Notes: generated by a model not told the origin, from the letters alone. A stretch of 64,000 nt of DNA from Nocardioides mangrovi (GCF_020073815.1 NZ_JAIQZJ010000001.1:124001-188000), one strand, 5' to 3'. Positions 39,789 to 49,269 are shown, counted from the first letter of the stretch. Numbers and translations are program-made.

Positions 39789-40490
39789 ATGGCGCTCTCG
39801 GTCCTGCACGCCCCCCTGCACGCGCCCTCGGCCGTCGGCAGGTCGGACGTGGTGGTCCGCGAGATCCGGAGCCACGCCCCGACGATCGTCGGCCTCACCG
39901 AGGCGTACGGCATCCTCGACGGGCTGTCCCGGATGCGCGGCTACCGGATGGTCGTCGAGACCGGCGGCCTCGACCGACGCCGGGGCCAGAAGGACAACCC
40001 GGTCCTGGTCCGCAGCTCCCTGCGCTCGCTGGGCTCCGGCCAGGTGATCGGCTGCGATGCCTCGACCCCGATCAAGATCGCGCCGGAGCGATGGTTCACC
40101 TACTCCGCGCAGCAGGTGGACGAGCTGGGTTCCGTCTGCCACGTCGCGCTGCACCCGCACGCGGCCGTGCAGGTCGAGAGCACGGGTCGGCTGCGCGTGG
40201 ACACCGACCGGGCCCGCCAGTACGGCCGGCAGATGACCGGGTTCGCCGCACTCCTCGACTTCGCCGTCGCGATGGGCTGGCTGGTCGTCGTGACGGGGGA
40301 CCTCAACTTCCGCGACCGTGGCGACGACGCGCGGTCGCCCTACCGGATCATGCGCGATCGCAAGCTCCAGGTCGTCGTCCACGGGATCGACTGCATCGCC
40401 TTCTCCCGCGGGCTCGGGCTGACGGTGAGCGAGGTGCCCGCACCGGCGACGATCACCGACCACCCCTGGCTCCTGGGCGTGGCCGGCTAG
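39789..40490 (+). CDS. Endonuclease/exonuclease/phosphatase (EEP)-like protein
   Basis: 233 residues from ATG 39789. Signals of the EEP fold: VREIRSHAPTIVGLTEAYG (the Glu of the N-terminal metal site), an internal histidine-containing strand VCHVALHPH, VVVTGDLNFRD (the DxN motif) and a terminal TITDHPWLL (the xDH motif). These match the metal and catalytic residues of DNase I-like phosphoesterases, but the protein is shorter than most and the N-terminal Asn of the fold (usually TxNxR) appears as SVLHAPL, so activity is uncertain. No signal peptide is seen. It stands alone between a membrane protein and the lamin-tail protein. Confidence 0.65.
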   Translation: MALSVLHAPLHAPSAVGRSDVVVREIRSHAPTIVGLTEAYGILDGLSRMRGYRMVVETGGLDRRRGQKDNPVLVRSSLRSLGSGQVIGCDASTPIKIAPERWFTYSAQQVDELGSVCHVALHPHAAVQVESTGRLRVDTDRARQYGRQMTGFAALLDFAVAMGWLVVVTGDLNFRDRGDDARSPYRIMRDRKLQVVVHGIDCIAFSRGLGLTVSEVPAPATITDHPWLLGVAG

Positions 40491-40627
40491 CTGTCCCGAT
40501 CGGCGGGACTCGGACCGACAGATCACTGGCCGTTCACCTCCTGGTGGGTCCCGGTTGTGGGTTCGTTGCGCTGCGAGCCCGAGTCTTCGTCGCGGATCTC
40601 GGGCTCCTCCGGACGAAAGAACCTCCC

Positions 40628-43600
40628 TTGCGTCGTCTTCGCAGTTCGCTCTCAGCCGTCCTCGCGGTCGCACTCTCCACCGCCGCACTCTGGGTCGTCG
40701 TCCCCACCGCAGACGCAGCGACCGGTGCGGTCATCACGATCACCGAGTACGCGTACGGCGGCAAGGCCAGCGGCGCCGGCGGCACCGACGGCGAGTACGT
40801 CGAGCTGACCAACGTCGGCGACGCGGCGCAGGACCTCACCGGGTGGAAGTACGACAACTCGGCGGCGACGTTCTCGACCGCGCTCTCCCTCTCCGGGCTG
40901 GGGACGGTCGCGCCGGGGGAGTCGGTGATCATCACCGACCTGACCGCGGCCGAGTTCCGCACCGAGTGGGGCCTCAAGGACACCGTCAAGGTGCTGAGCA
41001 ACGGCAAGACGCACACCCTCAACGGTGGGCCGAACGCCGTGCACATCTACAACTCCGGTGGCACCGACGTGGACACCGTCTCCTACGCGAGCGGCTACTT
41101 CACCGGTGGCAAGGGCCAAGCCGTGGCCGGCAGCACGAGCACCAGCTTCGCCTTCGAGACCGTCGGTGACGGTGAGGGCTCCTGGGCCAGCGTGGGCGGC
41201 AGCGTCGGTTCCCCGGGCGCCTCCACGCTCGGCACCACGACCCCGACCGACGTCCGCACCAGCACCGGTGGCGGCGGCACGCCGACCACCGACCCGAACT
41301 ACGCCGACATCGTGATCAACGAGGTCACCTCCAACAACAGCGGCAACGGCTTCGCGCCGCTCGACGCCGACGACCTGATCGAGCTCTACAACAAGGGCAC
41401 GCACGACGTCAGCCTCAGCGGCTGGAAGCAGACCGACAGCAACGCCAACGGGTTCGCCGCCGCCACCGACTTCTCGACCGGGCTCTACGTGGACGGCACG
41501 CTCGCGACCACGATCCCCGCCGGCGGGTACGGCGTCTTCTCCTCCGGCCCCGGCCTGAGCAGCGGCGGCGACGCCGTGAAGGTCTACACGCCCGACGGCA
41601 CCCTGGTCGACAGCCTCACCTACACCGCGGGCCAGGCCGGCGTCGACGAGACCATCAACACCTCCGGCTACTACAAGTCGCTCGCCTCCTGCCCCGACGG
41701 CAGCGACACGCTCAAGGAGGTGCCGACCGCTACCTTCGGCACCACCAACGGCGCGTGCACCGGCGGCGTCACGCCGCTGACCAGCGACCCCGAGGCGCCG
41801 TGCAGCACCGAGAACTCCGGCACCGCGTCCGGCACCCTGCCCTCCGGTCTCGTCACCTGGCCGGGCTCCCCGTCGCCGGCGACCATCGACGACGAGTGCG
41901 CCTGGGTGACCGCCGAGTCGGGCCAGGACCTCAGCGGTCTGGCGTTCGACCCGAGTGACGCGAACGTCCTGTACGCCGTGAAGAACAAGAGCCACGTCTA
42001 CCGGCTCGTCCGCTCCGGCTCGACCTGGGTCAAGGACACCGCCAACAGCTGGGGCAGCGGCAAGGACCTCCGCTTCCAGGGCAACACCGGCCTGCCGGAC
42101 AGCGAGGGCCTGACCGTCGGCCCCGACGGGATGCTCTACATCACCACCGAGCGCGACAACAGCGCCTCGGGCGTCCCACTGGACTCGATCCTCCGGTTCG
42201 ACCCGAGCGCCAGCGGCACCACCCTGGTGGCGACCGAGCAGTGGGTGCTCACGTCGGACCTGGACTTCACCAACGCCGACGCCAACCTCGGCTTCGAGGG
42301 CGTCACCTACGTGCCCGACAGCTTCCTGACGGGGTACGGCTTCCGCACCGACGACGGCACGCTCTACGACCCGGCCGACTACCCGGACAAGGCGCTGCCC
42401 GGCCTCTTCCTCGGCGCCGTCGAGAAGACCGGTCACCTGCGGGCCTACGTCCTCGACACCGACGGCACCTGGGCGCGGGTCGCGGACATCGCGACCGGCA
42501 TGGTGGGCGTCATGGACGCGTCGTACGACGCCGACCTCGGCCGGATCTGGGCGCACTGCGACAACACCTGCGGCAACGCCACCACCCTGCTCGAGATCGG
42601 CAGCGACGGGCACGTCGCGGTCGACCGGTCCTACAGCACCCCGGCCGACCTGCCCAACTACAACCTCGAGGGCTTCGCCGTCGCGCCGATGTCGACGGCC
42701 ACCGACGGCAGCCGCGAGGTGCTGTGGAGCGACGACGGCAACCGCTTCGGCCACTCGCTGTGGAGCGGGACGATCGACGTCGAGCTGGACCTCGACCAGA
42801 CGGCCACCCCGACCCCGACCATCGTCGGCTCCCCGACCGTCGGTCAGACCCTCACCGCGAGCGTCGGGACCTGGGACCCCGGCGTCACCACGCACTACGT
42901 CTGGAAGGACGGGAGCACGGTCCTCGCCACGGACGGTCCGCTCGTGCTGGGCGACTCGCTGGTCGGCCACGCGGTCACCCTCGAGGTCACCGGCACCAGG
43001 GCCGGCTTCGCCGCCGCCACCGCGTCCGCGACGGCGACCGTCGCCGCGGCCGAGCTCGACGGCCCCGCCGCGCGGATCGTCGGCACGCCCGAGCTGGGCC
43101 AGACCCTGACCGCCGACGTCGGGAGCTGGGAGAGCGGGGTCACGACGCACTACGTCTGGAAGGACGGCGACGGCGTCCTGGCGACGGACGCGCCGCTCAC
43201 CCTGAGCGACCCCGCGCTGGTCGGCCGGACGATCACCCTCGCGGTCACCGGCAGCAAGCCCGGCTACACGCCGCACACGTCGACGGTGACCGCCGTCGTG
43301 CGGGCCGCGACCCTGGACGCGCCGGAGCCGACCATCAGCGGCAGCCCGCAGGTCGGCCGGACGCTCACCGCCTCGGCGACCTGGGGGCCCGGCTCGGTCG
43401 ACCTCACCTACGCGTGGTTCGCCGACGGCGCACCGATCAGCGGCGCCGACGGCACCACGCTGGTGCTGGGTGCCGGCCAGGTCGGGGCGACCATCACGGT
43501 GGCGGTGACCGGCACCAAGACCGGCTACGCGACCCGGACGGTCTCCTCCGACCCGACCGCCCCGGTCGAGCGCGGCACGATCAGCTCGAAGCGCCCGACC

Positions 43601-43849
43601 ATCAAGGGCAAGGCGAAGGTCGGCCGGACGCTCACCGCCGTCCCAGGTCGGTGGAGCGCCGGCGGCGCCCCGGTGACCCTGACGTACAAGTGGTTCGCCG
43701 ACGGCTCCGCGATCAAGGGCGCGACCACCTCCGAGCTGGGCCTCACCAAGAAGCTCAAGGGCGCGAGGATCACGGTGCGGGTCACCGGCTCCGCGGCCGG
43801 CTTCGAGAAGGCCGCCGAGACGTCGAAGGCGACCTCGAAGGTCAGGTAG
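40628..43849 (+). CDS. Large secreted lamin-tail-domain (LTD) protein with beta-propeller-like region and Ig-like repeats
   Basis: 1073 residues if TTG 40628 is the start (RRLRSSLSAVLAVALSTAALWVV signal peptide follows directly); an earlier GTG at 40544 is possible but would bury the signal. Residues about 33-210: first LTD (ITEYAYGGKASGAGGTDGEYVELTNVG, LTGWKYDNS). About 220-380: second LTD (VINEVTSNNSGNGFAPLDADDLIELYN, LSGWKQTDSN). About 405-720: a propeller-like region (LSGLAFDPSDANVLYAVKNKSHVYRL, DSEGLTVGPDGMLYITTERDNS) resembling esterase-like phytase/SdiA-regulated domains. About 725-1070: four repeats of about 80 residues, each with P-x-G-x-P-x-VG-x-TLTA and W-x-G. Role unknown; extracellular, possibly nucleic-acid or surface binding. 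Confidence 0.85.
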   Translation: MRRLRSSLSAVLAVALSTAALWVVVPTADAATGAVITITEYAYGGKASGAGGTDGEYVELTNVGDAAQDLTGWKYDNSAATFSTALSLSGLGTVAPGESVIITDLTAAEFRTEWGLKDTVKVLSNGKTHTLNGGPNAVHIYNSGGTDVDTVSYASGYFTGGKGQAVAGSTSTSFAFETVGDGEGSWASVGGSVGSPGASTLGTTTPTDVRTSTGGGGTPTTDPNYADIVINEVTSNNSGNGFAPLDADDLIELYNKGTHDVSLSGWKQTDSNANGFAAATDFSTGLYVDGTLATTIPAGGYGVFSSGPGLSSGGDAVKVYTPDGTLVDSLTYTAGQAGVDETINTSGYYKSLASCPDGSDTLKEVPTATFGTTNGACTGGVTPLTSDPEAPCSTENSGTASGTLPSGLVTWPGSPSPATIDDECAWVTAESGQDLSGLAFDPSDANVLYAVKNKSHVYRLVRSGSTWVKDTANSWGSGKDLRFQGNTGLPDSEGLTVGPDGMLYITTERDNSASGVPLDSILRFDPSASGTTLVATEQWVLTSDLDFTNADANLGFEGVTYVPDSFLTGYGFRTDDGTLYDPADYPDKALPGLFLGAVEKTGHLRAYVLDTDGTWARVADIATGMVGVMDASYDADLGRIWAHCDNTCGNATTLLEIGSDGHVAVDRSYSTPADLPNYNLEGFAVAPMSTATDGSREVLWSDDGNRFGHSLWSGTIDVELDLDQTATPTPTIVGSPTVGQTLTASVGTWDPGVTTHYVWKDGSTVLATDGPLVLGDSLVGHAVTLEVTGTRAGFAAATASATATVAAAELDGPAARIVGTPELGQTLTADVGSWESGVTTHYVWKDGDGVLATDAPLTLSDPALVGRTITLAVTGSKPGYTPHTSTVTAVVRAATLDAPEPTISGSPQVGRTLTASATWGPGSVDLTYAWFADGAPISGADGTTLVLGAGQVGATITVAVTGTKTGYATRTVSSDPTAPVERGTISSKRPTIKGKAKVGRTLTAVPGRWSAGGAPVTLTYKWFADGSAIKGATTSELGLTKKLKGARITVRVTGSAAGFEKAAETSKATSKVR

Positions 43850-43858
43850 CGGTACGCC

Positions 43859-43894
43859 GAGGGAGCCCGTCACCGCACGGTGGCGGGCTCCCTC
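43859..43894 (+). terminator. Hairpin terminator after the lamin-tail-domain gene
   Basis: GAGGGAGCCCGTCACC (43859-43874) pairs with GGTGGCGGGCTCCCTC (43879-43894) with one G-T wobble, loop GCAC. It lies 9 bases after the stop codon and ends 28 bases before the next gene's start. Confidence 0.88.
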
Positions 43895-43921
43895 GCACCC
43901 GCATCTGGAATCCTTCCCCGC

Positions 43922-44998
43922 GTGAGTGCCGCGACCTCCCGATCCCTGCCCCTGCCGCTCCGTCTGGAGCGGGCCGCGATCCGCGGCCTCGTGCGCCTGC
44001 CCCGCCCGCTCATCGAGCGGCTCGGCGCCGGCGCACCGGTGAACAGCGACGGCGAGCGGCTGGCGCCCGAGATCGCGCTCGCGCTCGCCGCGATGAACCG
44101 GATGCCGGGCAACGACTTCTCGGAGCGCACGGTCGAGAAGGCGCGGCACCAGATCGACGAGGAGGCGCTCACGTTCGCGGCGACCTATCCGCCGTTCGCG
44201 GTCGAGGAGGACCTCGTCATCCCCGGCCCCGCCGGGCCGATCCCGGCCACCCGCTACCGCGCCCGGGCGGGGGAGTCGCGCGGCCTGCTGGTCTTCTTCC
44301 ACGGCGGTGGGTGGGTGGTCGGCAGCCGGGTCAGCCACGACTCGCCGGTCCGCTTCCTCGCCCAGCACGCCGAGGTCGACGTGCTCTCCGTCGACTACCG
44401 GCTCGCGCCGGAGCACCCGTTCCCCGCAGCGATCGAGGACGCGCGCGCAGCGTGGGACTACGCCGTCGCCCAGGCGCCCGCCTGGGGCCTCGACCCGGCC
44501 CATATCGCGATCGGTGGCGACAGCGCGGGCGGCAACATGACCGCCTCCCTGGCCCTCCTGCTGCGCGGCGAGCCGGTCCAGCCGACCCTCCAGCTGCTGC
44601 TCTTCCCCGCGACCGACCTCTCGGAGGCGCGCCTGACGCGGGCCTCCCTCCACGAGTTCGCCGACGGCTTCTTCCTCACCCGGCGACAGATGGACTGGTA
44701 CCTCGAGCGCTACCTCGCCGATCCCGCCGACGCGCTCGACCCCCGTGCGTCGCCGCTCCTCGCCGACGACCTGGCCGGTGCCGCCCCGGCGTACCTCGCG
44801 GTCGCCGGCTTCGACCCGCTGCGCGACGACGGCCTCGCCTACGCGCAGCGGCTCGAGGAGTGCGGCGTCCCGGTCGAGGTGGCGCGCGAGGGCGACCTGA
44901 TCCACGCCTTCATCAACGTCACCGGCCTCAGCCCGAGCGCGTACGACGCCACGCTGCGGGCCGCCCACGCGGTCCGGGCCGCGGTCACCGCGGGGTAG
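43922..44998 (+). CDS. HSL-type alpha/beta hydrolase (esterase/lipase family IV)
   Basis: 358 residues, GTG 43922. Residues about 1-100 form a helical cap. The hydrolase core has the oxyanion motif FFHGGGWVVGS, then VDYRLAPEHPFPAA, nucleophile elbow IGGDSAGGNMTA (Ser), acid in AGFDPLRDDG and His in DLIHAFINVTG. This is the hormone-sensitive-lipase arrangement; substrates are usually short- to medium-chain esters. It is cytoplasmic (no signal peptide). The stop overlaps the P-type ATPase gene end by 14 bases. Confidence 0.92.
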   Translation: MSAATSRSLPLPLRLERAAIRGLVRLPRPLIERLGAGAPVNSDGERLAPEIALALAAMNRMPGNDFSERTVEKARHQIDEEALTFAATYPPFAVEEDLVIPGPAGPIPATRYRARAGESRGLLVFFHGGGWVVGSRVSHDSPVRFLAQHAEVDVLSVDYRLAPEHPFPAAIEDARAAWDYAVAQAPAWGLDPAHIAIGGDSAGGNMTASLALLLRGEPVQPTLQLLLFPATDLSEARLTRASLHEFADGFFLTRRQMDWYLERYLADPADALDPRASPLLADDLAGAAPAYLAVAGFDPLRDDGLAYAQRLEECGVPVEVAREGDLIHAFINVTGLSPSAYDATLRAAHAVRAAVTAG

Positions 44999-47711
44999 GC
45001 GAGCGGCGCCGCACGACGAGCTTCACCAGCTCCTCGACGACCACCAGCGACATCGCGATGCCGATGCTGGCGGACCACTGGCCGAGATCGAGCCCGGTGG
45101 TGTCGAAGATCCGCGCCAGGAAGTCGAGCGCGGTGATGGCGACGATCGCCAGCAGCGCCAGCCCGTACCGGCGCAGCTGGACGACGCCCGGCATCGCGTC
45201 GCGGTCGAGGATCGTCCCGACCTGGTCGCGGCTCAGCAGCGCGCCGGCGAGGTGGAAGAGCGACAGCGTCGTCAGCAGCATGGTCGAGGCGAGCACCGCG
45301 TCACCCTGGTGGTCGCCGAGCTGGTAGGCCGCGAGGGAGCCGACGGTCATCACCGCGCCCTGCACGCAGAGCCTGACCCAGTCGGTGCGGGACAGCACGG
45401 GCGCGCCGACCGGGCGGGGTGGTCGCGACATCAGGCCGCGGGCGGGCTGGTCGAAGCCGAGCGCGATCGCGAGCGGGATGTCCACCACCATGTTCAGCCA
45501 CAGGATCTGGAGCGGGTTGAGGGGTGCGCCGGCCGCGATGCCGAGGATGCCTGCGCCGATGAAGATCGCGATGTAGGCGACCAGGGTCGACATCTGGAAG
45601 CGCAGGTACTTGAGCAGGTTGTCGTAGAGCGTCCGGCCGTAGGAGACCGCGCCGACGATGGTCGCGAAGTTGTCGTCGGTCAGGATCATCACCGCGGCCT
45701 CCTTGGAGACCTCCGTACCGGTGATGCCCATCGCGACGCCGATGTCGGCCGTCTTGAGCGCGGGCGCGTCGTTGACCCCGTCGCCCGTCATCGCGACGAC
45801 CTCGTCCTCCTCCTTGAGGATCCGGACCAGGCGCACCTTGTCCTCGGGGGCCACGCGGGCGACCACGCCGATCTCGTCGATCTCGGTGCGGAGCCGGTCA
45901 TCGCTCATCGCCGCGAACTCGGCGCCGGTGACCGCGCGCCCCTCGATCCCGAGCTCGCTCGCGATGGCGGCCGCCGTGGTGGCGTGGTCGCCGGTGATCA
46001 TCCGCACCCGGATCCCCGCCTGGTGGCACTCCGCGATCGCGTCCCGGGCCTCGGGTCGGGGCGGGTCGACGATCCCGACCATCGCGAGGAGCGTCAGGTC
46101 TCGGACCCGCTCGATGAGGTCGTCGCCCGCACGCACCGTGCCCGGCTCGAAGTCGCGCTGGGCGACCACCATGACCCGCTCGCCGGCGTTGGCGATCTGG
46201 TCGTTGGCCTCGAGGGCCAGGTGCCGGTTGTCGTCGGTGATCGGCAGCAGGGTCCCGTCCGGGTGGCGCAGCGTCGTGGCGCGGGCGATCAGGACGTCGG
46301 GCGCGCCCTTGACGTAGCAGCGCACCACGGGCCGACCGTCGTCCGCGGTCATCTCGTGGAAGGTCGCCATGAACTTGTAGTCGGAGTCGAAGGGCACCTC
46401 GGCGACGCGAGGGAGGGCCGCGCGGGTCTCGGCGACGTCGAGCCCGCCCTTGGCACCGAGGACGATCAGGGCGCCCTCGGTCGGGTCCCCGATGAGGGTC
46501 TCGCCGTCCAGCACGGCGTCGGCGCAGAGCACCATCGGCAACAGGTAGGGGTCGAGGTCGTGGCGCTGGCCACCGACGTGGCTGATATCGCCGACCGTGC
46601 TGTAGCCCTCGCCCGAGACCGTGTACCGGTTCTGGCCGGGGATCACGATCTCCCGCGCCGTCATCTTGTTCAGCGTCAGCGTCCCGGTCTTGTCCGAGCA
46701 GATGGCGGAGGTCGACCCGAGCGTCTCCACGGCGGGCAGCCGCTTCACGATCGCGTTCCGCTGGGCGATCTCGCGGGTGCCCATCGAGAGCAGCGCGGTG
46801 ACCACGGCCGGGAGGCCGGTGGGGATGGCGGCGACCGCGAGCGCGACGCCGGTGATGAAGAGCGTGTCGAAGGACTCGCCCTGCGCGAGGCCGAGCAGCA
46901 CCACGACCACCAGGGCCACGGCGGCGATCGAGGCGATGATCTTCGAGAGCGAGTCGAGCTGCCGCTGCAGCGGGGTCCTGCTGGTCTCGGTGCTGGCGAG
47001 CATCCCGGCGATGTGGCCGATCTCGGTGTCCATCCCGGTCGCGGTGACGATCAGCTCGCCACGGCCCCGGGTGACCGAGGTGTTCATGTAGGCCATGCAG
47101 ATCCGGTCGCCGAGCGGCACGTCGGAGCCGGTCACCGGATCGGCCGTCTTGCCCACCGGCAGGCTCTCGCCCGTGAGGGCCGCCTCCTCGATCTCGAGGG
47201 TGGCGGCGAGTGAGACCCGTCCATCGGCCGGCACGCGGTTGCCGGCCTCGACCAGGACGACGTCGCCCGGGACCAGCTCGGAGGCGTCGACCTCGATGGC
47301 CTGCCCGTCGCGGCGCACGCGCGCGATCGTCCGCATCATCTGCGAGAGCGCCTTCACGCTCTCCTCCGCCTTGGCCTCCTGCCGGAGGCCGATCACCGCG
47401 TTGAAGACGGTGAGGCCGGCCAGCACGACCGTGGTGCCGGTGTCCTGGGTGACCAGCTGGTTGACGAGGGCCGCGGCGAGCAGCACCAGCTGCATGAAGT
47501 CCTCGTACTGGCGCAGGAAGGCGCGCCACGGCGGCTCCCGGTGGCCTCCCTCCAGCTCGTTGCGGCCGTACGACGCGAGCCGGGCGGCCGCCTCCTCCGC
47601 CGAGAGTCCCTGCGCGGGCGTGACGCCGAGGCGGGAGGCGACGTCCCCGGCCGGCGCCGAGACCGGATCCATCGCCTCCGGTACCGCGGCGAACCGGGTG
47701 TCGCTGGCCAT
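44985..47711 (-). CDS. P-type cation-transporting ATPase (P2-like, Ca/Mg/Na type)
   Basis: 908 residues with the full P-type set: actuator TGES (EEAALTGESLPV), phosphorylation loop ICSDKTGTLTLNK, nucleotide domain KGAPDVLI, hinge MITGDHATTAAA and GDGVNDAPALKTADIGVAMG. There are ten membrane segments. The TM4 signature reads AAIPTGLPAVVT, with Thr where P2A calcium pumps have Glu (PEGLP), so classic calcium coordination there is changed. The N-terminal LSAEEAAARLASYGRNEL is the usual cation-ATPase N domain. The substrate ion cannot be fixed from sequence. Genes of this type are common in actinobacteria and are often stress- or dormancy-linked. Confidence 0.93.
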   Translation of the reverse strand: MASDTRFAAVPEAMDPVSAPAGDVASRLGVTPAQGLSAEEAAARLASYGRNELEGGHREPPWRAFLRQYEDFMQLVLLAAALVNQLVTQDTGTTVVLAGLTVFNAVIGLRQEAKAEESVKALSQMMRTIARVRRDGQAIEVDASELVPGDVVLVEAGNRVPADGRVSLAATLEIEEAALTGESLPVGKTADPVTGSDVPLGDRICMAYMNTSVTRGRGELIVTATGMDTEIGHIAGMLASTETSRTPLQRQLDSLSKIIASIAAVALVVVVLLGLAQGESFDTLFITGVALAVAAIPTGLPAVVTALLSMGTREIAQRNAIVKRLPAVETLGSTSAICSDKTGTLTLNKMTAREIVIPGQNRYTVSGEGYSTVGDISHVGGQRHDLDPYLLPMVLCADAVLDGETLIGDPTEGALIVLGAKGGLDVAETRAALPRVAEVPFDSDYKFMATFHEMTADDGRPVVRCYVKGAPDVLIARATTLRHPDGTLLPITDDNRHLALEANDQIANAGERVMVVAQRDFEPGTVRAGDDLIERVRDLTLLAMVGIVDPPRPEARDAIAECHQAGIRVRMITGDHATTAAAIASELGIEGRAVTGAEFAAMSDDRLRTEIDEIGVVARVAPEDKVRLVRILKEEDEVVAMTGDGVNDAPALKTADIGVAMGITGTEVSKEAAVMILTDDNFATIVGAVSYGRTLYDNLLKYLRFQMSTLVAYIAIFIGAGILGIAAGAPLNPLQILWLNMVVDIPLAIALGFDQPARGLMSRPPRPVGAPVLSRTDWVRLCVQGAVMTVGSLAAYQLGDHQGDAVLASTMLLTTLSLFHLAGALLSRDQVGTILDRDAMPGVVQLRRYGLALLAIVAITALDFLARIFDTTGLDLGQWSASIGIAMSLVVVEELVKLVVRRRSPTPR

Positions 47712-47780
47712 CGGTCCCTCCGTCCGCGGGGTGGGGGCACACCGCGCTGCGAGGGTCCCGTCGGGGTGGGTGGTTCCGCC

Positions 47781-48737
47781 TCACCCCGCCCGGGGTGGTG
47801 ACGGGGTGACCACCAGCCGCTGCCGCGAGGTCGCGGCGTCGACCCACGCCTGCTCGACGTCCGCGAGCGGGACGGCCACCGCGTCCACCGCGAACGTGCC
47901 GCGGCCGATCTCGGCGGCGAGCTCGCCCAGCTCGGCGACGATGTCGCGGGCGGCGACCGAGCCCTGGCCGCTGCCGACCAGCTCCAGGCGCGTGGCACGC
48001 AGCGCGGCGGAGGGGATCGGCGCCTCCAGTCCGGCGACCGAGCCGATCTGCACCCACGTCAGCCGCTGGGCGTCGTCGACGCGGCGCGGGACGATCGCGT
48101 ACATCGCCTCCACGGTCGCTGGGCCCCACAGGTAGTCGAGGACGACGTCGGCGTCGCCGCCGGCCGCGCCCAGCGCGTCCCGGTCGGCGAGGAGCACGGC
48201 GTGGTCGACGCCCTCCAGCTCCGCGAGCAGCTCGGCGCGACGGCCGACCGCGGTCACCGCGCCGGCGCCGAGGTGCCGGGCGACCTCGACCGCCAGCCGT
48301 CCGGCGTTGCCGGTCGCGCCGAGCACGACCACCCGCTGGCCGGCCCGGAAGTCGATCCGCCGCCGCAGCGCCACCCACGACGACATGGCCGGGTTCATCG
48401 CGGCGGCGAGCAGGACCGGGTCGGCGTCGTCGGGCAGCGCGACGCTGCGGCGTACGTCGATCACGGTCCGCTCGGCCATCGAGCCGAGGGTCGTGTCCGG
48501 GAGGACGAAGTAGCGCAGCGTGCCGCCGGCGTCGCGGCCCACGCCGTCGATGCCGGGGACGAGGGGGAGCGTGTCGGTGCTCGTGTAGTGCGAGCCCGCC
48601 GCCTGCGACCGCACCCGCGGGTGCAGACCGGCGGCGAGGACGTCGACCACCGTCTCGTGCGGTCCGGTCGGCGTGGGGTCGGGGCAGTCCCGGTAGCGCG
48701 GGGCCTGGTCGAAGCTGGTGACGAGTGCTGCCCTCAT
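47781..48737 (-). CDS. Zinc-type quinone-oxidoreductase-like (MDR) protein
   Basis: 318 residues from ATG 48737, chosen because GGAGG lies 6 bases before it; the longer frame from 48776 has no ribosome site. GroES-like N-terminus (VVDVLAAGLHPRVRSQAAGSHYTS) and Rossmann domain VVLGATGNAGRLAVEVARHLGAGAVTAVGRR. The zinc-binding residues of alcohol dehydrogenases are absent, as in quinone oxidoreductases. It probably reduces a quinone or enone with NADPH. The divergent MarR gene across a 79-bp operator-rich gap is its likely regulator, a common arrangement for MarR proteins that sense electrophiles. Confidence 0.88.
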   Translation of the reverse strand: MRAALVTSFDQAPRYRDCPDPTPTGPHETVVDVLAAGLHPRVRSQAAGSHYTSTDTLPLVPGIDGVGRDAGGTLRYFVLPDTTLGSMAERTVIDVRRSVALPDDADPVLLAAAMNPAMSSWVALRRRIDFRAGQRVVVLGATGNAGRLAVEVARHLGAGAVTAVGRRAELLAELEGVDHAVLLADRDALGAAGGDADVVLDYLWGPATVEAMYAIVPRRVDDAQRLTWVQIGSVAGLEAPIPSAALRATRLELVGSGQGSVAARDIVAELGELAAEIGRGTFAVDAVAVPLADVEQAWVDAATSRQRLVVTPSPPRAG

Positions 48738-48753
48738 GGCGGCCTCCGGAGAG

Positions 48754-48806
48754 AAGTAGTTGGTGATACCAATCAAAGTAGTTGGTACTCCCCATCAAAT
48801 CAACTA
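48754..48806. promoter_or_regulatory. Repeated operator-like motif in the oxidoreductase/MarR divergent promoter
   Basis: AAGTAGTTGGT occurs at 48754-48764 and again at 48776-48786, exactly 22 bases (two helical turns) apart. The first copy is part of a palindrome TTGGT-GAT-ACCAA (48760-48772). A partial inverted half-site ATCAACTA follows at 48799-48806. The whole block is far AT-richer than its surroundings, so it probably also holds the divergent promoters. It is a good candidate for binding by the adjacent MarR protein. Confidence 0.65.
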
Positions 48807-48816
48807 GTCTTCCGGC

Positions 48817-49239
48817 GTGACCGACACCCAGGACGACCGGGCCCTGATGGATGCCGTCGTGCAGCTGTCCTTCGAGGTGATGGCGGTGCTGCACCAGGTC
48901 GGCGCGGCCCACGACCTCTCTGCCACCCAGCTGCGGCTGCTCGGCGTGCTCCGCGACCGCGAGCCGCGGATGGCCGACCTCGCGGACGGCCTCGGCCTCG
49001 ACCGCTCGACCGTCAGCGGCCTCATCGACCGGGCGGCCGCGCGCGGCCTCGTCGAGCGGTTCCCCGACGAGCACGACCGGCGTTCGAGCCGGGTGCGGAT
49101 GACGGCTGCCGGCCACGAGCTCGCCGTGCCGGTCGCCGCCGCGGTCGCCGAGCGGGTCGCCGCCCTCGTCGAGCCGCTGTCGCGGGCGGACCGCGCGACC
49201 TTGCGGGCGCTCGTCGAGCGCGCCCTCGCCGCCTGGTAA
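48817..49239 (+). CDS. MarR family transcriptional regulator
   Basis: 140 residues, GTG 48817. Winged helix: LSATQLRLLGVLRDREPRMADLADGLGL, recognition helix DRSTVSGLIDRAAARGLVERF, wing PDEHDRRSSRVRMT. It is divergent from the quinone-oxidoreductase-like gene and separated by the operator-like block at 48754-48806, so it probably autoregulates and represses the reductase until an inducer binds. It is followed after 30 bases by an acetyltransferase, perhaps in the same transcript. Confidence 0.93.
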   Translation: MTDTQDDRALMDAVVQLSFEVMAVLHQVGAAHDLSATQLRLLGVLRDREPRMADLADGLGLDRSTVSGLIDRAAARGLVERFPDEHDRRSSRVRMTAAGHELAVPVAAAVAERVAALVEPLSRADRATLRALVERALAAW

Positions 49240-49269
49240 TCCGCTCGACGCGGCCGCGAGGATGGAGGC

